Made by a program: the position numbers and the translations under genes. This document shows positions 19,051 through 27,765 of a stretch of DNA of 64,000 bases, piece after piece. How positions within the stretch are numbered: the stretch's first letter is position 1; each line of letters begins with the position of its first letter. The notes under the pieces were generated by a model, which was given only the letters and a program-made list of their open reading frames with translations, was not told the origin of the DNA and searched no databases. This DNA is from Mucilaginibacter sp. SG564 (GTDB lineage: Bacteria > Bacteroidota > Bacteroidia > Sphingobacteriales > Sphingobacteriaceae). The DNA is taken from the NCBI RefSeq assembly GCF_013149275.1, contig NZ_JABGNA010000014.1, forward strand, positions 91,461 to 155,460, read 5' to 3'.

Positions 19051-19090
19051 TAATTAAAAGCAACAAAATTGCTTTTAATTACTACATTTG
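19051..19090 (+). promoter_or_regulatory. Promoter and 13-5-13 palindromic operator of cobW-lgt
   Basis: TAATTAAAAGCAA (19051-19063) and TTGCTTTTAATTA (19069-19081) are perfect 13-base arms around CAAAA. The -7 box TACATTTG follows at 19083-19090 and the ATG at 19112. A protein bound here would cover the promoter. The same geometry and the same GCAA-C-N4-TTGC core occur upstream of the flavoprotein gene at 24129-24159. Confidence 0.65.
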
Positions 19091-19111
19091 CCACACCAAA
19101 CAGACTGAAAG

Positions 19112-20089
19112 ATGAGCACCATACGACCAAAACCCGTTACCATAATTACAGGATTTTTGGGGGCAGGTAAAACCACTTTTCTGAATGGGTTGATAGCCTA
19201 CAAAAACACCGAAAAACTGGCCGTGATCGAAAACGAGTTTGGTCAGGAAGGAATAGATGGCCAATTGGTTATCTGCGCGGATGACAAGCTATTTGAACTC
19301 AGCAATGGGTGTTTATGCTGTACGTTGAATGAAGATTTTTACTCGCTGCTGGAAGTTTTATGGGAAGGACGCGAAGAATTTGATGAACTGGTGATAGAAA
19401 CCACGGGAATAGCCAATCCCGCATCGGTAGCGGCACCATTTCTTACCAATGCTAATGTACCTTATTATTACAAGCTTAACCGGGTGATATGCCTGGTAGA
19501 CGCCCATAATATTGAGCAGCAACTACATGAAACCGACGAAGCACGCAATCAGATCAGCTTTAGTGATATTTTACTCATCACTAAAACAGACATGGTAGAT
19601 ATCGAACAACTGGCCCATATCGAAAAACTTTTAAAAGGCATTAACCCGTTGGCTGTTGTATTGTCTGGCTATCGTGATTGCTACCCTTTTACCCAAATTT
19701 ACGAGGTAACACGCGGAACTGTGGCCGAGGCTAAATCGTCCAAACCCACCAACCGCACCTTTACACTGCAACGCCATCAACATGAAGACCTGGTTTCATT
19801 AAGTTTTAACTTCGTCGAACCTTTTGATCTGCAACTGCTATCGCACCGGTTAACCGTTTTTCTGAATTTTCAAGCCAAGGATGTTTACCGGGTAAAAGGT
19901 ATTTTTAGTATTCACAACCAAACACAAAAAGTCATCATACAATCGGTCATGAATGATCTGGCAGTTGCAACCGGGGATACCTGGACTACTGAAGCCGAGA
20001 GAAACAGCCGTATTGTATTTATTGGTAAAAACCTGAACCCTAACGGGTTCGAGAAAATGTTGAGACAATGCTTATACCGACACATTTAA
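19112..20089 (+). CDS. CobW/P47K family G3E GTPase, putative metal chaperone
   Basis: A 325-residue cytoplasmic GTPase that in this family delivers a metal, usually zinc or cobalt, to client enzymes. Walker A is GFLGAGKTTF (14-23), followed by ENEFGQEGIDG and the metal-binding GCLCC motif (66-70). ETTGIANPA is the G3 region and ITKTDMVD the base-recognition loop. The C-terminal CobW_C domain follows (about 220-325). It overlaps the start of lgt by 22 bases. The palindrome immediately before its -7 box suggests repression, perhaps by metal level as for other CobW genes (inference). Confidence 0.9.
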   Translation: MSTIRPKPVTIITGFLGAGKTTFLNGLIAYKNTEKLAVIENEFGQEGIDGQLVICADDKLFELSNGCLCCTLNEDFYSLLEVLWEGREEFDELVIETTGIANPASVAAPFLTNANVPYYYKLNRVICLVDAHNIEQQLHETDEARNQISFSDILLITKTDMVDIEQLAHIEKLLKGINPLAVVLSGYRDCYPFTQIYEVTRGTVAEAKSSKPTNRTFTLQRHQHEDLVSLSFNFVEPFDLQLLSHRLTVFLNFQAKDVYRVKGIFSIHNQTQKVIIQSVMNDLAVATGDTWTTEAERNSRIVFIGKNLNPNGFEKMLRQCLYRHI

Positions 20090-20931
20090 ATACATACGGG
20101 TACATTACCTGGAATCCAGATCCCAACATTTTTGATTTAGGCTTTTATGCCTTACGCTGGTATTCTTTTTTATTTTTAGGTGGCTTTATACTGAGTTATC
20201 TGATCATTAAACATCGCTTTAAGATCGCCTGTATTAACCCGCGCCTGCTTGAGCAGCTTGCTATCTATATAGTAACAGGTACGCTTGTTGGCGCCCGGCT
20301 GGGGCATTGCATATTTTATGATTGGGATTACTACCATTCACATCTCATAGAGATAATCTTACCTTTTCAGTTCACGCCTCATTTTAAAATCACAGGCTAT
20401 CAGGGACTGGCCAGCCATGGTGGTGGCATTGGTATATTTATAGCATTATGGCTTTATCATCATCAATACCACAAGCATATTAATTTATTGTGGGTTATGG
20501 ATCAACTGGCTTTAGTTGTTCCACTGGCCGGGTGTTTTATCAGACTGGGCAATCTCATGAACTCGGAAATTATCGGTCGGCCAACAGAGCTCAACTGGGC
20601 ATTCATTTTTGTGCGGGATGATGGCATTCCCAGGCATCCGGCGCAGCTTTATGAAGCCTTGGCATACGTTGGTATTTTTATTATTTTGAACTTACTGGCC
20701 AAATATAGGCCATCAAAAAATGGCTTTCTGCTCGGTTTATTTTTGACATTGGTATTTACCGCGAGGTTCTTGTTAGAAGGGCTTAAGGAAGACCAGGCAG
20801 CCTTTGAAGCTCATATGTCATTAAACATGGGCCAATTATTAAGCATTCCTTTTGTTGTGGCCGGCATTATCCTAATGATTGTTAAAAGCGGAAAGCGTAC
20901 CAAAATACCTGATGAAATAAAAACGGCATAA
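20068..20931 (+). CDS. lgt: Prolipoprotein diacylglyceryl transferase
   Basis: A 287-residue polytopic inner-membrane enzyme that moves diacylglycerol from phosphatidylglycerol to the lipobox Cys of prolipoproteins. Visible signatures: LRWYSFLFLGGF, GTLVGARLGHCIFYD, GLASHGGGIGI (the H-G-G-L/G loop) and the Lgt signature FIRLGNLMNSEIIG with the essential Arg and Asn, then RHPAQLYEAL. The ATG at 20068 lies inside the last codons of the cobW gene, so translation is coupled. This is an unusual neighbourhood for lgt; it may be the only copy or a second, regulated copy. Confidence 0.93.
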   Translation: MLIPTHLNTYGYITWNPDPNIFDLGFYALRWYSFLFLGGFILSYLIIKHRFKIACINPRLLEQLAIYIVTGTLVGARLGHCIFYDWDYYHSHLIEIILPFQFTPHFKITGYQGLASHGGGIGIFIALWLYHHQYHKHINLLWVMDQLALVVPLAGCFIRLGNLMNSEIIGRPTELNWAFIFVRDDGIPRHPAQLYEALAYVGIFIILNLLAKYRPSKNGFLLGLFLTLVFTARFLLEGLKEDQAAFEAHMSLNMGQLLSIPFVVAGIILMIVKSGKRTKIPDEIKTA

Positions 20932-20934
20932 ACA

Positions 20935-20970
20935 AAAAAGGGTTACCTGTATATACAAGTAACCCTTTTT
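20935..20970. terminator. Bidirectional terminator between lgt and the S46 peptidase
   Basis: AAAAAGGGTTAC (20935-20946) pairs with GTAACCCTTTTT (20959-20970), giving T-runs on both strands between two convergent genes. Confidence 0.85.
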
Positions 20971-20984
20971 TAATTAAATTGATA

Positions 20985-23153
20985 TTAATTTTTATGAATA
21001 TCCAATTCACTGATCAGGTTATCGGCATGGCCTAATTTATCCATACACCACAACACATAGCGAATATCTACACAAATAGTTCTTTTATATTTTTTGTCGA
21101 AAGCAATATCCCCACTCATGGCTTCCCAGTTACCATCAAACGCTAAACCAATCAATTCACCATTACCATTTATAACCGGCGAACCAGAGTTTCCGCCTGT
21201 AATATCATCATTGGTGATAAAACATACGGGTACCGTACCATCAATAGCATACTGGCCAAAATCTTTTTTCTTATAAGCATCAATTAATGAGGCTGGTAAA
21301 TCAAATTCACTATCGCCAGGTTTATACTTTTTCATCACCTCATCTAAATTAGTAGTGATATTATACTGTTTGCCATCCTTTGAGGCATAATCCTGCACAT
21401 TACCATAGCTGATACGCATAGTTGAATTGGCATCCGGATACATAAGCCTACCTTGATTTTTTTCAAGCAAAGCCTGGAGATACAGCTTATCCAACTTTTC
21501 TTTCTGCGCCTCAAAATCGCCAACCTTTGAACCAAAAGTATTACGGGCATAAGTGCGGGGACTTACCTGACTGGCGTATTGATAAGCCAGATCGTTACCT
21601 AACACTTCGATAGATGGATTTTGCATAAACGCCTTAAATTTATCCGGGTTAATCACAACACTCTTGCTCCAGAGCTCATTAGCGAATTTTGTAAATGATT
21701 CTTCAACGGTAGCTCCCTTGTATTTCTTAACAATGTCCTCAATAAACTGTGGATGTTGTTCTTTCGGAACACCGGCATAATAAGTGGTCATGATCTGCGC
21801 AAAGATCTTTTTATCAGCAATTTCATTATAGTTGCTCACATAGCCATCGTTCACTTCCTTCAGGTCCTTTTTAAGGTCTTCTACAGCTTTGGCATCATCC
21901 TTACGGGCATCAAGACCTTTTAAGATATTATAGGTAACCAGCGTATTATAAACAAAGCCGGGAGCTAACAAACCCTCTTCTACAAAGGTACGATGTATGG
22001 CATATGGCTCATAGGCGGCATACATTTTTTTATAGCTATCCATTAAACCAGCATAGGCTGGTTTATCAGCAGCCCATTTTGTAAACTCAGCCTCTTCTTT
22101 TAGCTTTTGGTCATAAATATCCAGTTGTTTCAACTGTTCAGTTTGACCAATAAAGTACTTCCAATAATTGGCTATTTCGGCATATTTTGATGATAGCTTA
22201 AGGCGGGTATCCACACTCTTATTCATCTCCTCTTTCCAGGCTTTGAGGCGGATATCACGTAATTTTACAATTACTGGATTGGTCTCTTCGGTAGCTAACC
22301 GAACACCATTTGAAGTTAAAAACCTATCTGTATGGCCGGGATATCCATAAACCATGGCAAAATCGCCATTCTTAACACCTTTGATAGATACCGGCAGGAA
22401 TTTCTTGGGCACCAACGGCACATTATCTGCCGAATAAGCAGCCGGCTTACCATCTTTGCCGCTGTAAATTCTGAAAATGGAAAAATCTCCGGTATGTCTT
22501 GGCCATTCCCAATTGTCGGTATCGCCACCAAATTTACCTATTGATTGAGGCGGGGCTCCTACCAAACGGACATCGTTATAGGTTTCATACAGGTACAAAA
22601 AATATTGGTTTCCATCGTAGAAATCGTTTATAGCACCTTCATAACCAGTATTTCGGGTGGCGTCAACAATGAGTTGGTTTTTAACCTCTTCGAGTTTTGC
22701 TGCACGATTAGCCTCTGTAGCACCTTGTAAAGCGGCCGTTATTTGCGGAGTTACATCTTCCATCTGTACCAAAAACTGTACAAATAACCCAGGTATAGGC
22801 TTTTCTTCGGTGTAATTTTTAGCATAAAAGCCGTTGTCCAGGATATCGTTTTGCGGTGTTGAATTGGCAGATATAGCCTCATAACCACAATGATGGTTAG
22901 TAAAAACCAAACCTTTGTTGGATACCACTTCGCCGGTGCAAAAACCGCCACCCAATGAAACAATGGCATCTTTTATACTGGCTTTGTTAATATTGTACAG
23001 ATCTTCAGGAGTTAGTTTAAAACCCTGTTTTTTCATCTGGTCATAATTTTTACCTATTAGCATAGGTATCCACATCCCCTCATCCGCTTTGACCACATCC
23101 ACTAAAATCAGCGGAAGCACCATCACAACAATCATTAATTTAAGTCTATTCAT
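20985..23153 (-). CDS. S46 family dipeptidyl-peptidase, DPP7-like
   Basis: A 722-residue exported serine peptidase that removes dipeptides from the N-terminus of peptides in the periplasm, a known feeding route in Bacteroidota. Signal peptide 1-23. Catalytic triad regions: GLVFTNHHCGYEA (His88), DTDNWEWPRHTGD (Asp223) and TGGNSGSPVING (Ser about 654). The residue in FDGNWE is Gly674, at the place where DPP7 enzymes have Gly and the acid-specific DPP11 enzymes have Arg, so preference for hydrophobic or neutral P1 residues is inferred. Single gene, bounded by a terminator downstream and the TrxB-like gene 17 bases upstream on the same strand. Confidence 0.93.
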   Translation of the reverse strand: MNRLKLMIVVMVLPLILVDVVKADEGMWIPMLIGKNYDQMKKQGFKLTPEDLYNINKASIKDAIVSLGGGFCTGEVVSNKGLVFTNHHCGYEAISANSTPQNDILDNGFYAKNYTEEKPIPGLFVQFLVQMEDVTPQITAALQGATEANRAAKLEEVKNQLIVDATRNTGYEGAINDFYDGNQYFLYLYETYNDVRLVGAPPQSIGKFGGDTDNWEWPRHTGDFSIFRIYSGKDGKPAAYSADNVPLVPKKFLPVSIKGVKNGDFAMVYGYPGHTDRFLTSNGVRLATEETNPVIVKLRDIRLKAWKEEMNKSVDTRLKLSSKYAEIANYWKYFIGQTEQLKQLDIYDQKLKEEAEFTKWAADKPAYAGLMDSYKKMYAAYEPYAIHRTFVEEGLLAPGFVYNTLVTYNILKGLDARKDDAKAVEDLKKDLKEVNDGYVSNYNEIADKKIFAQIMTTYYAGVPKEQHPQFIEDIVKKYKGATVEESFTKFANELWSKSVVINPDKFKAFMQNPSIEVLGNDLAYQYASQVSPRTYARNTFGSKVGDFEAQKEKLDKLYLQALLEKNQGRLMYPDANSTMRISYGNVQDYASKDGKQYNITTNLDEVMKKYKPGDSEFDLPASLIDAYKKKDFGQYAIDGTVPVCFITNDDITGGNSGSPVINGNGELIGLAFDGNWEAMSGDIAFDKKYKRTICVDIRYVLWCMDKLGHADNLISELDIHKN

Positions 23154-23170
23154 ACAATTGGTCTAAAATT

Positions 23171-24094
23171 TTAAATATAGCTATTGTCTATCAAATCCTT
23201 ATTAATAAATGCACCAACCGCTGCCCCCAAAGCAACCGACATCGATACAGCACGCATTGGAGTAGTGTTATCACCTGCCGCATAAACTCCAGATATATTG
23301 GTTCGACCAAAACTATCAACATTAATATAACCCGCATCTGTGAGGTCGCAGCCCAGTTTTATAGGCAGATCGCAATGTTGTACAAAAGCCGGACGATTAT
23401 ACAAAGCATTTAAGTGATAAAGCTCATCGTTTTCCAGGGCTATGCCTTTGAGTCGGCCATTTTCATGTACAATCTCCCTGATCCTGGTTTCTTCTATATT
23501 AATATTGCGGGCCCTCAATTGTATAACCTGTTCCATACCCAATGTTGATACACCGTTTGTAAACAAGGTGATATCTTTTGTCCAATTATTGATGAGTTTA
23601 GCATATTCATAAGCGATGTCCCCATTCCCTAAAATCCCTGTTGCTTGCTGGCGTACTTCGTAGCCATGACAATACGGACAATGTATTACAGAAATCCCCC
23701 AGCATTCAGCAAAACCGGGGATATCCGGCATAGTATCTTTTACGCCTGTTGCAAAAAGCAGTTTTTCGGCAAGATATCTTTTACCCCACGACGTTTGTAT
23801 GCGAAAACCAACTTCTTTTATGGTAGCTTCTATTGCTGTATCGGCAATTAGTTTAACTGTATCATACATCATAAGTTGTTCGAGGGCTATTTGGGTGATA
23901 GCTGCAGGAGTTTCCCCGTCACGGGTTAAAAAGTTATGTGAATGTGGGGTTTGCTGGTTGCAGGGTTTACCAGAGTCGATCACTAAGACCTTGCGAAGAG
24001 TCCGGCCCAAAGAGGTGGCCGCAGACAACCCCGCGTAACTACCCCCGATAATTATCACTTCAAAATCTGTTTCAATACTATTCATCACTTTCAT
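23171..24094 (-). CDS. NAD(P)/FAD-dependent oxidoreductase, thioredoxin-reductase-like
   Basis: A 307-residue flavoprotein of the TrxB-like fold. FAD-binding GGSYAGLSAA near the N-terminus, an ATG-type motif (LLFATGVKD), the redox pair in HCPYCHGYEV, an NAD(P)-binding segment starting ILGNGDIAYEYA, and the C-terminal FAD motif YAAGDNTTPM. The Rossmann glycine motif of the NAD(P) domain is not the standard GxGxxA, so it may not be a true thioredoxin reductase; a disulfide reductase or oxidase acting on another small thiol partner is possible. It carries the same 13-5-13 operator as cobW, and the S46 peptidase gene follows on the same strand. Confidence 0.88.
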   Translation of the reverse strand: MKVMNSIETDFEVIIIGGSYAGLSAATSLGRTLRKVLVIDSGKPCNQQTPHSHNFLTRDGETPAAITQIALEQLMMYDTVKLIADTAIEATIKEVGFRIQTSWGKRYLAEKLLFATGVKDTMPDIPGFAECWGISVIHCPYCHGYEVRQQATGILGNGDIAYEYAKLINNWTKDITLFTNGVSTLGMEQVIQLRARNINIEETRIREIVHENGRLKGIALENDELYHLNALYNRPAFVQHCDLPIKLGCDLTDAGYINVDSFGRTNISGVYAAGDNTTPMRAVSMSVALGAAVGAFINKDLIDNSYI

Positions 24095-24110
24095 CTTATT
24101 ATTCCGGGAT

Positions 24111-24159
24111 GAAAGTTAATGAAGAATAAACATAAATGCAACTTTATTGCATTTATGTT
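24111..24159 (-). promoter_or_regulatory. 13-5-13 palindromic operator of the TrxB-like gene
   Basis: AACATAAATGCAA (24129-24141) and TTGCATTTATGTT (24147-24159) are perfect 13-base arms around CTTTA. On the minus strand a -7-like TAACTTTC lies at 24111-24118, ten bases downstream. Same arm length, spacer length and core as the palindrome at 19051-19081. Confidence 0.6.
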
Positions 24160-24241
24160 GTTATAAAGAAATAATAAATAATAGAAATAGCCAGACTTTT
24201 AAGCGTTAGCGTATTTATTAAATATGAAAAAATGAATGGTA

Positions 24242-25678
24242 TTAATTACCTGATTTGCCCTGGTTATAAACTTGCTTCCAATAAGCTTCGATACTCTCTA
24301 ATGAACGGCCCTTGGTTTCCGGGATAAGTTTAAAAGTAAGCCAAAGGGCCGGTGAGCAACAGAGCGCGAATAGCCAAAATGTCCAGGATGATCCCAGGGC
24401 TTCTAACATAAGAGGTGTTAGCTGCCCTACCAAAAAATTTCCTACCCACAATGATAGTGTGGCCAAAGCCATCGCCTTACCCCTGATGGCATTAGGAAAT
24501 ATTTCGCCAACAACCACCCAGCAAACCGGGCCGAAAGAGAATGCGAAACAAGATATAAATGTTAGTATAAAGATTAGTATCCATGGCCCGGTTGTTTCCC
24601 CGAGGGCGAACAAGGCGCCTATAACAAGCAATGAAATAACCGCCCCACCAATACCGGCGAACAATAAAGGCCGCCGCCCCCATTTATCAATGGTAAAAAT
24701 GGCTACAAAAGTAAATATCACATTCACCAGGCCAATAGTTACCTGGCCACCAAGCGCGCTGTTTAACGTAAAACCAGCCTGCTCCAGAATCCTGGGGCCA
24801 TAATAAATAACCGCATTTATACCACATACCTGTGAAAGGAAAGGCAGCAATAAACCAACCCACAAGGCCCGGCGATAAACCGGGGTGAATAATTCTTTAA
24901 TAGAACCATCTTCATTATGCTTATCCAGTGCTTTGAAAGCATCCATTTCCTTCTCAGCAGCCTCGATACCATCAATTTTTATGAGCACCTCTTTTGCTTT
25001 TTGTTCCTGACCTTTTAACAACAACCACCGTGGTGATTCGGGCACAAAAAACAAACAGATCAGAAATATACCAGCGGGCAATGCCCCGATGCCCAGCATA
25101 CCGCGCCAAACCTCAGCCGAAAATATTTTGTTGATATCCGCACTATTAAATGCATCGGTTGTGTGGCGGGCCAGATAAGCATTTGAAAAGTAAGCGAGCA
25201 CAATACCAATGGTTAAGGCAAGCTGATACAATGAAACCATCATCCCCCGCAACCGCGATGGTGAAAACTCAGAAATATATAGTGGTGACACCATCGAGGC
25301 TACACCAATGCCTAAACCACCGATTAGCCTAAACACAATTAAGGTAGTAAATGAATTTGATAACATGCAACCCAAAGCCGATGCCAGGAAAAGCATTGCA
25401 GAAATGATCAGTACGATCTTGCGGCCATATTTATCGCTCAATTTACCTGAAAGACTAACGCCCATGATACAACCTAATAGCGCGCAACTTACAAACCAGC
25501 CTTCGCTAACCGCGTTCAAGTTAAAATCATGCTTAACAAGGCTTATCGTCCCCGAAATTACCGCCGTATCGAAACCAAATAAAAATCCGCCAAGAGCAGC
25601 CACAAGGCATACCAGATAAAGATAAATCTTGCTTGATCTTTCGACCGTATTATTTTCAGAAACAATCACTTTGCTCAT
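24242..25678 (-). CDS. Sugar porter family MFS transporter
   Basis: A 478-residue inner-membrane proton-sugar symporter with 12 predicted helices. Family signatures: GFDTAVISG in helix 1, DKYGRKIVL, the PESPRWLL motif at the end of helix 6, QVCGINAVIYYGPRIL in helix 7 and PETKGRSLE near the C-terminus. The sugar is unknown; xylose, glucose, mannose and fructose porters share these motifs. The stop of the upstream isomerase-like gene overlaps this ATG (ATGA), so the two are translationally coupled, and both are probably controlled by the divergent GntR regulator. Confidence 0.92.
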   Translation of the reverse strand: MSKVIVSENNTVERSSKIYLYLVCLVAALGGFLFGFDTAVISGTISLVKHDFNLNAVSEGWFVSCALLGCIMGVSLSGKLSDKYGRKIVLIISAMLFLASALGCMLSNSFTTLIVFRLIGGLGIGVASMVSPLYISEFSPSRLRGMMVSLYQLALTIGIVLAYFSNAYLARHTTDAFNSADINKIFSAEVWRGMLGIGALPAGIFLICLFFVPESPRWLLLKGQEQKAKEVLIKIDGIEAAEKEMDAFKALDKHNEDGSIKELFTPVYRRALWVGLLLPFLSQVCGINAVIYYGPRILEQAGFTLNSALGGQVTIGLVNVIFTFVAIFTIDKWGRRPLLFAGIGGAVISLLVIGALFALGETTGPWILIFILTFISCFAFSFGPVCWVVVGEIFPNAIRGKAMALATLSLWVGNFLVGQLTPLMLEALGSSWTFWLFALCCSPALWLTFKLIPETKGRSLESIEAYWKQVYNQGKSGN

Positions 25679-27495
25679 TTTAAAAAGGCTTTAATAACTT
25701 TTGCACGGCTTTTACCCAGGTTAGTTAATGTATATGATTCCGCAGCTGCCGGAACTACAAAGGTTTCGGCGTAAGCAAAAGTTTGTTCTGTCCCGTTGGC
25801 TGTTTTTATGGTAATGGCAGATCCTTCAACCAGCATCATTACATGACATTGATTATGGGTTTCAACGGTAATATCTTTATCAAATTCTATTCGGTGTACA
25901 TCGTAAAAATGCTCCTGATGGGTTGGTACATGTACCAGTTCCCAGTCTGCGCCTTGCCCGATAATTTCTTGTTTAGAAATAAGTTCTGCCTGTACTTTTT
26001 CACCTTTACGCTCAAAATTGAGGTTGTTAAAGGCATGCTCAATATTAATCGGGCGCGGGTTACCATCAAGATCAAGCCTAAGCCAATCGTACATCTTGAA
26101 TGTGAATATATACGGTGTAGCGCTGATCTCGAGTACCAGGTTATTGGCTCCGGCGCTATGAACGGTACCGTTCGGGATCAGGAACAGGTCATGTTTTTTT
26201 GCTGTATGGGCCTGAACATAATTGGTGATCTCCACTTCATTGTTATCGCATTGACTGGCTTCCAGCACCGATCTGAATTCTGCAGGCTGAATGCTGTCCT
26301 GAAAACCAAGGTAAACCTGGGCTTTATCCTTACAATCCAATATGTAATAAGTCTCGTCCTGGGTTATGGTTTCACCAAAATTATCCTGTATATACTTTAA
26401 TGAAGGATGGCATTGGATAGATAAATTGCCGCCATCATATGTATCCAGAAAATCAAACCGGATAGGGAACTCGTCGCCGAATTTTTGCGCGTGAATACCT
26501 AACACCTCTTGCTGATTATTGAACATCAGGAAATCAAAAGATACTTCGAGCAAATAACCGTCACTTTCAAACACCAGGCCATTCTCCGGCACAATCAATT
26601 CAAAAGACCAGGCATAGTTTACTACATCCTTATTGATATTTTTAATACGTTCGCGTATCCAATGCCCACCCCAGGCGCCGGGTTCAAACCATGGCCTAAC
26701 TCTGATAACAGATTGGCTGAGACGGTTCAGACCATCTGCAAGATCGGCTTTGTATATCCAGTTAATATCCTCGGGCCATTGGCCATCGGCTATAACGCTT
26801 ATTTTACTAAGTATTTGTTTTTTATGGTTGTTTAGCAAAACCCAATCAACAAAGTAAAAGCGTTTATACATTGAAAAAGGCTCGCTAACTTCGTATGCGC
26901 CTAAATTAGTTATGGCACCCGCCCGCATCCTGAATTGTAATTCGTTCTTTGGAAGGTCAACATAAATCACGGGGGCATCCCAACCACTCAACGCAGCTCC
27001 AGAACCTATCATAATATTAATATCCGTGGCCTTATTGGGTAATTGTCCCGTAAAGTTATCCAACTGATACAGATCATGAAGCAACAGAGTACATTTGGTT
27101 CCCCAAACAGCCTCGGGGGTACCTAAAAATGGTTCAATTAAAGTCGCAATTTCCTGTTGTGGCTTTAAATACGTTGAAGTTTCAACCCAATTAACGGTTA
27201 AACCATTTTCTGTAAAATATTCATTTAAGGCTGTTTTTATTGTATTCCAAAATACGCCGACGTAACCATCGATGATCACTGTTCTTTTTTTGATGATATA
27301 CCTGGCTAATGAATGATATCCATTAAAAACTTTACCTGCTTCTAATGAACATATCGGATAAACATCATACTCATCCTGTGCAATGTCCTTAGCAACTAAC
27401 CTTACAGGCATCAAAAATTGTGAGGTTTTTCGAAACTCTTTGTATATAGTCTTCTTTGGAACGAGTGTATTTGGATGGCTGGAATTGCTATTCAT
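25675..27495 (-). CDS. Class I mannose-6-phosphate isomerase-like protein with N-terminal kinase-like domain
   Basis: A 606-residue protein in two parts. The C-terminal part (about 270-606) is a type I phosphomannose isomerase cupin: RPWFEPGAWGGHW, metal ligands in SIQCHPSLKY (Gln and His), a Glu in DETYYILDC and a His in PNGTVHSAG. The N-terminal part (about 40-255) resembles a P-loop sugar or nucleoside kinase (TVIIDGYVGVFWNTIKTAL, later VIYVDLPKNELQFRMRAG), but the Walker A lysine-threonine is missing, so it is probably not an active kinase. It is fused upstream of, and overlaps by four bases with, a sugar transporter. Interconversion of an imported sugar or sugar phosphate is the likely role. 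Confidence 0.82.
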   Translation of the reverse strand: MNSNSSHPNTLVPKKTIYKEFRKTSQFLMPVRLVAKDIAQDEYDVYPICSLEAGKVFNGYHSLARYIIKKRTVIIDGYVGVFWNTIKTALNEYFTENGLTVNWVETSTYLKPQQEIATLIEPFLGTPEAVWGTKCTLLLHDLYQLDNFTGQLPNKATDINIMIGSGAALSGWDAPVIYVDLPKNELQFRMRAGAITNLGAYEVSEPFSMYKRFYFVDWVLLNNHKKQILSKISVIADGQWPEDINWIYKADLADGLNRLSQSVIRVRPWFEPGAWGGHWIRERIKNINKDVVNYAWSFELIVPENGLVFESDGYLLEVSFDFLMFNNQQEVLGIHAQKFGDEFPIRFDFLDTYDGGNLSIQCHPSLKYIQDNFGETITQDETYYILDCKDKAQVYLGFQDSIQPAEFRSVLEASQCDNNEVEITNYVQAHTAKKHDLFLIPNGTVHSAGANNLVLEISATPYIFTFKMYDWLRLDLDGNPRPINIEHAFNNLNFERKGEKVQAELISKQEIIGQGADWELVHVPTHQEHFYDVHRIEFDKDITVETHNQCHVMMLVEGSAITIKTANGTEQTFAYAETFVVPAAAESYTLTNLGKSRAKVIKAFLK

Positions 27496-27507
27496 TTATT
27501 TGTAATA

Positions 27508-27520
27508 ATGTACATACATA
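27508..27520. promoter_or_regulatory. Candidate GntR operator, site 1
   Basis: ATGTACATACATA lies 13 bases upstream of the isomerase-like start. It repeats at 27598-27610 with one change. Position between a GntR regulator gene and the sugar operon makes it a likely binding site. Confidence 0.5.
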
Positions 27521-27597
27521 TTAGTTTATGTCAACAAAAAAACCTAAAAGAGCTTTTTCATAAAAATTATTAATAATCAGTGGGCTTACCATTTATT

Positions 27598-27610
27598 ATG
27601 TACAAACATA
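27598..27610. promoter_or_regulatory. Candidate GntR operator, site 2
   Basis: ATGTACAAACATA, 12 of 13 bases equal to site 1 and 90 bases from it. Two sites in one divergent spacer would allow looping or control of both promoters. Confidence 0.5.
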
Positions 27611-27765
27611 TAAATAAATTGATTATAGAAGTAATTTCTAATTAATTTATTTTTATACTTGAAAATAATAGCCGCCGAATACTAAAAACAGTTTCGGCCC
27701 GTCTTTATGTAGCAACAAATAAACTTGTTGAATAAAATGGTTATTATTGTAATTTACGCTAATAA

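Noticed and set aside
25783..26400. A 205-codon frame on the plus strand
   Set aside because: It lies wholly antisense to the phosphomannose isomerase-like gene, and its translation has no recognisable motif.
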